From assembly GCA_007127175.1 (NCBI GenBank), contig SKZX01000344.1, positions 1 through 8,766 of the forward strand: a stretch of DNA of 8,766 bases, written 5' to 3'. The notes beneath the pieces are model-generated. The model had not been told where the DNA came from. It worked only from the letters and a program-made list of their open reading frames with translations, and searched no databases. Made by a program: the position numbers and the translations under genes. This document shows positions 5,393-8,766 of this stretch, in pieces. Origin of the DNA: Desulfobacterales bacterium (GTDB taxonomy: Bacteria; Desulfobacterota; Desulfobacteria; Desulfobacterales; Desulfosalsimonadaceae). Each line of letters starts with the position of its first letter. Position 1 is the stretch's first letter.

Positions 5393-5696
5393 TTCCCATT
5401 ACATCCCGCCTGTGACGGCGCAACCCGGAAGGGTGGGACGAATGCAGCGGACTGCATTCGTCCCACCCTTCCGGATGCGTTGCATCCCATTCATTGAAAA
5501 AGATTGATGTTTAACCATGTTTAACCATGGGCATCACTCAATTCATCAAAACATTCGCGCGCGATTAATGATCTGACCAACCCGGGCAAAAAGCGTCATA
5601 TGGTGCAGTAAAATTCGATTCTTCAATGGCAGGACCGGATGTCCGCCGCACTTCCCAAACACTTTACGAAATTTAGAGTTTTGGATGCCTTGTTGT
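5393..5696. other. Intergenic stretch, no gene seen
   Basis: Besides the palindrome at 5420-5483 this stretch contains a short tandem repeat (two copies of tttaaccatg around 5510-5529) and a mixed-composition segment up to the mazEF promoter. An open frame on the minus strand (5546-5746) runs through it but lacks a Shine-Dalgarno, crosses the mazEF promoter and shows no family motif, so it is not called. Confidence 0.6.
5420..5483. repeat. Long perfect palindrome (23-bp stem), REP-like or bidirectional terminator
   Basis: Bases 5425-5447 are exactly complementary to 5452-5474 around the four-base loop cgga. An outer gcaac (5420-5424) pairs with gttgc (5479-5483) past a four-base bulge on the right. 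It starts about 30 bases after the stop of the membrane protein gene. No T-tract follows the plus-strand stem, so a simple intrinsic terminator is unlikely to be its only role. The shape (GC-rich palindrome with a ctgcattcg-type end and a tiny loop) recalls REP elements spread by RAYT transposases. No transposase is present in the window. Confidence 0.75.
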
Positions 5697-5725
5697 TTGA
5701 CAAATCGCATTTTGTTGTGTATTTT
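5697..5725 (+). promoter_or_regulatory. Promoter of the mazEF module
   Basis: A perfect TTGACA (5697-5702) is followed after 17 bases by TATTTT (5720-5725). The start of transcription would fall near 5732, about 26 bases before the antitoxin ATG. The inverted repeat attttttta-tg-taaaaaat (arms 5721-5727 and 5733-5739) overlaps the -10 box. It is a candidate site for autorepression by the antitoxin or toxin-antitoxin complex, the usual mode for this class. Confidence 0.6.
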
Positions 5726-5746
5726 TTTATGTAAAAAATGTGTCAT

Positions 5747-5752
5747 GGAGGT
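5747..5752 (+). promoter_or_regulatory. Ribosome binding site of the antitoxin gene
   Basis: ggaggt lies five bases before the ATG at 5758 and decides that start over an in-frame GTG at 5740. It is much stronger than the toxin's site, in keeping with antitoxin excess. Confidence 0.75.
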
Positions 5753-5757
5753 GTATA

Positions 5758-6006
5758 ATGAGTGTGGGAAACGTTCGGTTAAATATCACGATTCCCAAGC
5801 ATCTGCTGTCGGCCCTCGATGATCTGGCAGGGCCACGGAAACGGAGCAAATTCATTGTGGACGCGGTTTTACGAAAAATCGAGGAAGAGGAAAAAATGAA
5901 CCTGGAGGCCCAACTGAAGGCCGGCTACCAGGCAAGGCGCAAGGAAAACCGTGATCTGGCCGATGAATTTGAATCCGCTGACCTGGAGAATTGGGATGAA
6001 TATTAA
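5758..6006 (+). CDS. mazE: MazE-type ribbon-helix-helix antitoxin
   Basis: An 82-residue antitoxin expected to bind and silence the MazF ribonuclease and to repress its own promoter. Residues 6-15 (VRLNITIPKH) form the beta strand of a ribbon-helix-helix fold, followed by two helices (LLSALDDLAGPRKRSKFIVDAVLRKIEEEE) with the typical SKFIVDAV second helix. The acidic tail (about 63-82, ending SADLENWDEY) matches the disordered toxin-binding end seen in Gram-positive-type MazE proteins. The protein resembles the CopG-like MazE of Bacillus (EndoAI) more than the SpoVT-AbrB-type MazE of Escherichia coli. Its last 11 bases overlap the toxin start, the classical layout for coupled translation. It is a complete small gene with no sign of decay. 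Confidence 0.85.
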   Translation: MSVGNVRLNITIPKHLLSALDDLAGPRKRSKFIVDAVLRKIEEEEKMNLEAQLKAGYQARRKENRDLADEFESADLENWDEY

Positions 6007-6340
6007 ACGGGGCGGAATTTTTCTGGCCAACCTCGACCCGGTTGTCGGAAGAGAAATCGCGAAAACCCGGCCGGTCATTGTTGTCTCCAATGACAAAAAC
6101 AATACGTATTCCGGCACCGTCACCATATTGCCGGTCACCTCCCGCAATCCCGGAAAAATATACCCTTTCGAGGTGTTTTTGCCCAAAGGCGCGGGCAATC
6201 TTCCCAAAAATTCCAGGGTAAAGGCCGATCAGATTCGTACCATCGACAACAGGCGCATCGTCAAATTCATGGGACAAATCGATGCCGGGGACATGGACCA
6301 GGTGGAAAACGCCATAAAAATACACTTGGGTCTTGCTTGA
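5996..6340 (+). CDS. mazF: MazF/PemK-type endoribonuclease toxin
   Basis: A 114-residue mRNA interferase that should cleave single-stranded RNA at short specific sequences and stop growth when free of MazE. Family marks are visible throughout: KRGGIFLANLDP (4-15), KTRPVIVVSND (23-33), the TSR segment (48-50), the QIRTIDNRRI block (79-88) and the VENAIKIHLGL end. Arg25 and Thr48 fall on the positions of the catalytic Arg and Thr of Bacillus MazF (EndoA), so the toxin is probably active. The usual RGDI/RGEI start motif is RGGI here, a small deviation. The ATG at 5996 is chosen because it starts the protein directly at the beta-barrel and has ggag about eight bases upstream. It overlaps the antitoxin stop. 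Cleavage specificity cannot be read from the sequence. Confidence 0.92.
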   Translation: MNIKRGGIFLANLDPVVGREIAKTRPVIVVSNDKNNTYSGTVTILPVTSRNPGKIYPFEVFLPKGAGNLPKNSRVKADQIRTIDNRRIVKFMGQIDAGDMDQVENAIKIHLGLA

Positions 6341-6353
6341 CACTGCAGTATAA

Positions 6354-6392
6354 ATGCATCTTCAGGAGAATTACTTCTTGATGCATGGTTTT
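6354..6392 (+). terminator. Candidate terminator after mazF
   Basis: atgcatc (6354-6360) pairs with gatgcat (6380-6386), with an inner agaa/ttct stem, and ggtttt follows directly. It begins 13 bases after the mazF stop. The stem is AT-rich and the T run only four long, so the call is moderate. It would separate mazEF from the efflux operon. Confidence 0.35.
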
Positions 6393-6393
6393 C

Positions 6394-6422
6394 TTGACGA
6401 TCGAACGGTTCAGGGTTATTGT
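6394..6422 (+). promoter_or_regulatory. Candidate promoter of the efflux operon
   Basis: TTGACG (6394-6399) and TATTGT (6417-6422) are spaced by 17 bases, about 85 bases before the TolC-family start. A stronger TATAAT at 6473-6478 lacks a matching -35 at normal distance (the best is TTGCTG with 19 bases). Either may serve; no operator is recognisable. Confidence 0.4.
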
Positions 6423-6508
6423 TTTCAATAATCTTTTCTTTATTTTTTGCTGTTGCCGCCGGAACCTGCACGTATAATTGATTCCATACATGAAGTGAAA
6501 GCTGTCGC

Positions 6509-7897
6509 ATGCGCTATACGATCAAATACGATGCCTATTTGCCGCTCACCCGCCTTTTCATAAAAATATGCCTGATCATTACCGCGGTCTTGTTTTTGCT
6601 TCTCCCGCCCGCCACGGTTTCGGCCATCACCCTTAATGAATGCATCGATGCCGCACTTGAAATGAACCCGGGGATCGAGGCCGCCGCCTATCGCGTGAAG
6701 GCTTCCCGCGCCGCCCATTTGCAGGCGCGTGCCGCATGGTACCCGCAATTCAGCGCCTCGGGCAGCTATACGCGCACCAACAACCCTTCCCAGGCATTCA
6801 TGATGGCGTTGAACCGTAAAACGCTCGACATGACTGACCCTGATTTTGATCCTGCCGACCCCGGCCATACCGACCAGACCCGATTCAGCCTGGGCATGCA
6901 GTACCTTCTTTATGATGGCGGCCAGAGCAGGATGCGTGAAGAAAGCGCAAAATACGGCATCGACCTTTCAAGATATGAACTGGCCGCTGCCAGGAACGCT
7001 CTTGTCTACGAAGTCGCGCATGGCTTTTATGCAACCCTTAAGGCCGAAGCCTTCGTTGAAGTATTTCAGGAAACAGTTGCCAGCATCGAGGCAAGCCTGA
7101 CGCTGGCCCGGCAGCGGTATCATGAAGGTGCCGCCCTCAAAACCGATGTGCTGAACCTCGAGGTGCAGCTCGCTCAAACAGAAGAAGACCTCATCAACGC
7201 AGAAAACAGCTACCAGATGGCTGTTGCGGCCCTGAACACCGCCATCGGCGCTGAAATCGTCGGTCCGCATGCCCTGATACCGCCGGGATACGAACGCCCG
7301 GCTGCCTTGATCAACGATTTGGAAAAGCCTTCTGTTGAAAGGCGGCCCGAACTTCAGGCCGCGGCATTGCTTGTAAGGGTGAAGAAATCGGACCTCAGGC
7401 ATTCCAGGCGGGCTTACCTGCCAACGGTTTCGGCATTCGGCTCCCTGGATATGGACCGCAGGGTTTCCGACCATTTTGAAGACAGCTACATTGCCGGGAT
7501 AACGGCCAGGTGGGATATCTTCGATGGTTATGCCCGGTCCGGCGCCATATCCGGGTCCCGTGCCATGAGAAACGAAGCGGTTGCTTTTCTGAAGCAAACC
7601 CGCAAACAGCTTGACCTGGATTTGAAAGATGCCGGGATGAAGCTTTCCAGTGCACGCCAGCGCCGGGTGGTGACGAAAACAGCCCTTGAAAGTGCGGCGG
7701 CATCCCTGGAAATGACACGAACCCTTTATGAAACCGGTGCCGTGGATATCACCGCGCTTTTAAACGCCCAGGCCGCCATGACCGCCTCCCTCGTGCGCGA
7801 CAGGGCGGCATTCTATGATTACCTTGATGCACAGGCCAATCTGAACCGGGCCGTGGGAAAGCAATGGCCCTGGCAGGCGCCGGCGGCTTCCCGGTAA
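6509..7897 (+). CDS. TolC-family outer membrane efflux protein
   Basis: A 462-residue outer membrane factor, expected to trimerise into the channel that spans the outer membrane and periplasm in a tripartite exporter. A signal peptide is clear: Arg/Lys start, hydrophobic FIKICLIITAVLFLLLPP core (18-34) and cleavage likely after ATVSA (39). The mature protein starts with the family's ITLNECIDAALEMNPGIEAAAYRVKASRAAHLQARAAWYPQFSASGSYT. The two halves repeat the same plan: a barrel part ending in YLLYDGGQS (132-140) and WDIFDGYARSG (335-345), each followed by long amphipathic helices with YHEGAALKTDVL (204-215) and YETGAVDITALL (407-418) near the periplasmic tip. Length is typical. The ATG is supported by the signal peptide although the Shine-Dalgarno is weak. 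The adaptor gene follows after 41 bases, so the two are surely co-transcribed. The transported substrate cannot be told. Confidence 0.92.
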   Translation: MRYTIKYDAYLPLTRLFIKICLIITAVLFLLLPPATVSAITLNECIDAALEMNPGIEAAAYRVKASRAAHLQARAAWYPQFSASGSYTRTNNPSQAFMMALNRKTLDMTDPDFDPADPGHTDQTRFSLGMQYLLYDGGQSRMREESAKYGIDLSRYELAAARNALVYEVAHGFYATLKAEAFVEVFQETVASIEASLTLARQRYHEGAALKTDVLNLEVQLAQTEEDLINAENSYQMAVAALNTAIGAEIVGPHALIPPGYERPAALINDLEKPSVERRPELQAAALLVRVKKSDLRHSRRAYLPTVSAFGSLDMDRRVSDHFEDSYIAGITARWDIFDGYARSGAISGSRAMRNEAVAFLKQTRKQLDLDLKDAGMKLSSARQRRVVTKTALESAAASLEMTRTLYETGAVDITALLNAQAAMTASLVRDRAAFYDYLDAQANLNRAVGKQWPWQAPAASR

Positions 7898-7938
7898 TTC
7901 GTCTTTTTTTATATCAAAAAGGAAGCTGCAATTAAGCC

Positions 7939-8766
7939 ATGAAAAGGGGAAGACATTTTTTGGAACGCCTATCCGGGGTTAAAAAAGCGGCTAAACCGAT
8001 TGCAGCGCTTGTCGGGTTGGCTGTTATCATTATATGGACCACGGGCGTGCTCAGGGAGCGGGTCCCCCCGGGAACCCTTCCCCATGATACCGGGTTCCCC
8101 GTACCCGACGGCGCGGAAATCATCTCCGTTGAAAAAAAACCCGTTTCCCGCTTTCTTGACGTAACCGGATCGGTATCATCGGAAAATACGGTCCACATCA
8201 GCGCCCGGCTCAGCGGCCATGTCACCGGTGTTCACGCCGGTGCGGGAACACCGGTTTCCAGAGGGGACCTTCTGGTTTCCATCGACGACCGCGAACTTCT
8301 TGAACAATTGTCCGGGGCCCGCGCCGTGCTCGAGTCCGCGCAAACCGAGTATGACCGGACCAAGCGGCTCTTTGAAGCCGGCGCCGCCACGCACAGAGCC
8401 TATACCGAAGCCGCTTCCGCTGTCAGGCAGGCCCGTGCGCGGGCATCCGAAACAGAAGTGATGTTGAGCTTCACCGAGATCAAGTCGCCCATTGACGGCG
8501 TGGTCACGGACCGCCGCATCGAGGCCGGCGACCTGGTGTCCCCCGGCCGGGTGCTCATGGTGGTCTACGACCCCGAAACCATGCGAATAGAAGCCCATGT
8601 GCCGATCCGGCTAGCCGGCGACATCTCTCCCGGCGACCCTTACCGGGTGCAGCTTGAAACCCCGCCCACCACCTGCAAAGGCGAAGTGTCGGAAATTCTC
8701 GCTATGATTGATCCGGTATCGCGTACCCGGACCATCAGAATCAGGCTTCCCCGTGAGTGCCGGGAC
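7939..8766 (+). CDS. Periplasmic adaptor (HlyD/AcrA, RND type) of an efflux pump, 3'-truncated by the window
   Basis: An open frame of 276 codons with no stop before the window edge. The product is a membrane fusion protein linking an inner membrane pump to the TolC-like channel. A short Lys/Arg-rich start and one hydrophobic helix (about 20-38, PIAALVGLAVIIIWTTGVL) anchor it in the inner membrane with the bulk in the periplasm. The first half of the lipoyl domain is HISARLSGHVTGVHAGAGTPVSRGDLLVSIDD (86-117). A short alpha-hairpin of about 55 residues follows (LLEQLSGARAVLESAQTEYDRTKRLFEAGAATHRAYTEAASAVRQARARASE). The second lipoyl half and barrel begin at FTEIKSPIDGVVTDRRIEAGDLVSPG (178-203). 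EILAMIDPVSRTRTIRIRL (252-270) belongs to the barrel and membrane-proximal region, with the D-P-x-S-R-T-x-T-I/V-R pattern of RND adaptors. The remaining portion and probably an RND pump gene lie outside the window. The TolC-family gene is directly upstream. Confidence 0.9.
   Translation, partial: MKRGRHFLERLSGVKKAAKPIAALVGLAVIIIWTTGVLRERVPPGTLPHDTGFPVPDGAEIISVEKKPVSRFLDVTGSVSSENTVHISARLSGHVTGVHAGAGTPVSRGDLLVSIDDRELLEQLSGARAVLESAQTEYDRTKRLFEAGAATHRAYTEAASAVRQARARASETEVMLSFTEIKSPIDGVVTDRRIEAGDLVSPGRVLMVVYDPETMRIEAHVPIRLAGDISPGDPYRVQLETPPTTCKGEVSEILAMIDPVSRTRTIRIRLPRECRD

Noticed and set aside
5546..5746. 66-codon minus-strand frame between the palindrome and mazEF
   Set aside because: It starts inside the mazEF promoter region, has no Shine-Dalgarno and no recognisable domain. 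It could be a remnant, but nothing supports that.
6968..7597. 209-codon minus-strand frame inside the TolC-family gene
   Set aside because: Antisense shadow of a gene with a clear signal peptide and family repeats.
7932..8598. Minus-strand frames (97 and 140 codons) at the right end
   Set aside because: The plus strand carries an uninterrupted adaptor frame with lipoyl and barrel motifs. The minus frames are shadows.

Overview
The window looks like bacterial chromosome of moderately high GC content with AT-rich intergenic stretches. The gene mix is an LarE-type sulfur transferase with three cysteines, a class II fumarase, a MazEF module and a TolC/adaptor efflux operon. Together with intergenic 'atcgaaatcg' palindromes and hairpin repeats, this suggests a sulfate-reducer-like Desulfobacterota (Desulfobacteraceae-type). 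That assignment is an impression from style; no rRNA or marker gene is present to confirm it.

Layout. Bases 1-528 carry no convincing gene and hold three diverged copies (+,-,+) of a repeat of about 100-120 bp. Bases 529-1920 (minus) encode a class II fumarase/aspartase-superfamily lyase, most like FumC. Bases 1921-2198 hold a hairpin terminator and a palindromic repeat. Bases 2199-3576 (minus) form a compact three-gene unit read as larE, then a 78-residue unknown protein that overlaps larE, then a 68-residue Cro/C1-type HTH protein. An AT-rich gap (3577-3769) carries overlapping divergent promoter candidates. Bases 3770-5392 (plus) encode a 540-residue single-pass membrane protein of unknown function with a Lys/Ala/Pro-rich N-terminal half, duplicated short motifs, a VEPE repeat and a Gly/Asp tract. 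Next comes a perfect 23-bp-stem palindrome, then a MazE/MazF-type toxin-antitoxin pair (5758-6340) with its own promoter. From 6509 to the right edge lies an export operon: a TolC-family outer membrane factor followed 41 bp later by a periplasmic adaptor (HlyD/AcrA type) that runs off the window. An inner membrane pump probably follows outside.

How the genes work together. The mazEF pair is self-contained. The TolC and adaptor genes should form the outer and periplasmic parts of one tripartite pump. larE lacks larB and larC here, so its client is not visible. The most unusual items are the three-copy structured repeat at the left end, the modular membrane protein at 3770-5392, and the larE-orphan-HTH unit that faces it across a shared promoter region. 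I did not find a clearly new defence or mobile system.
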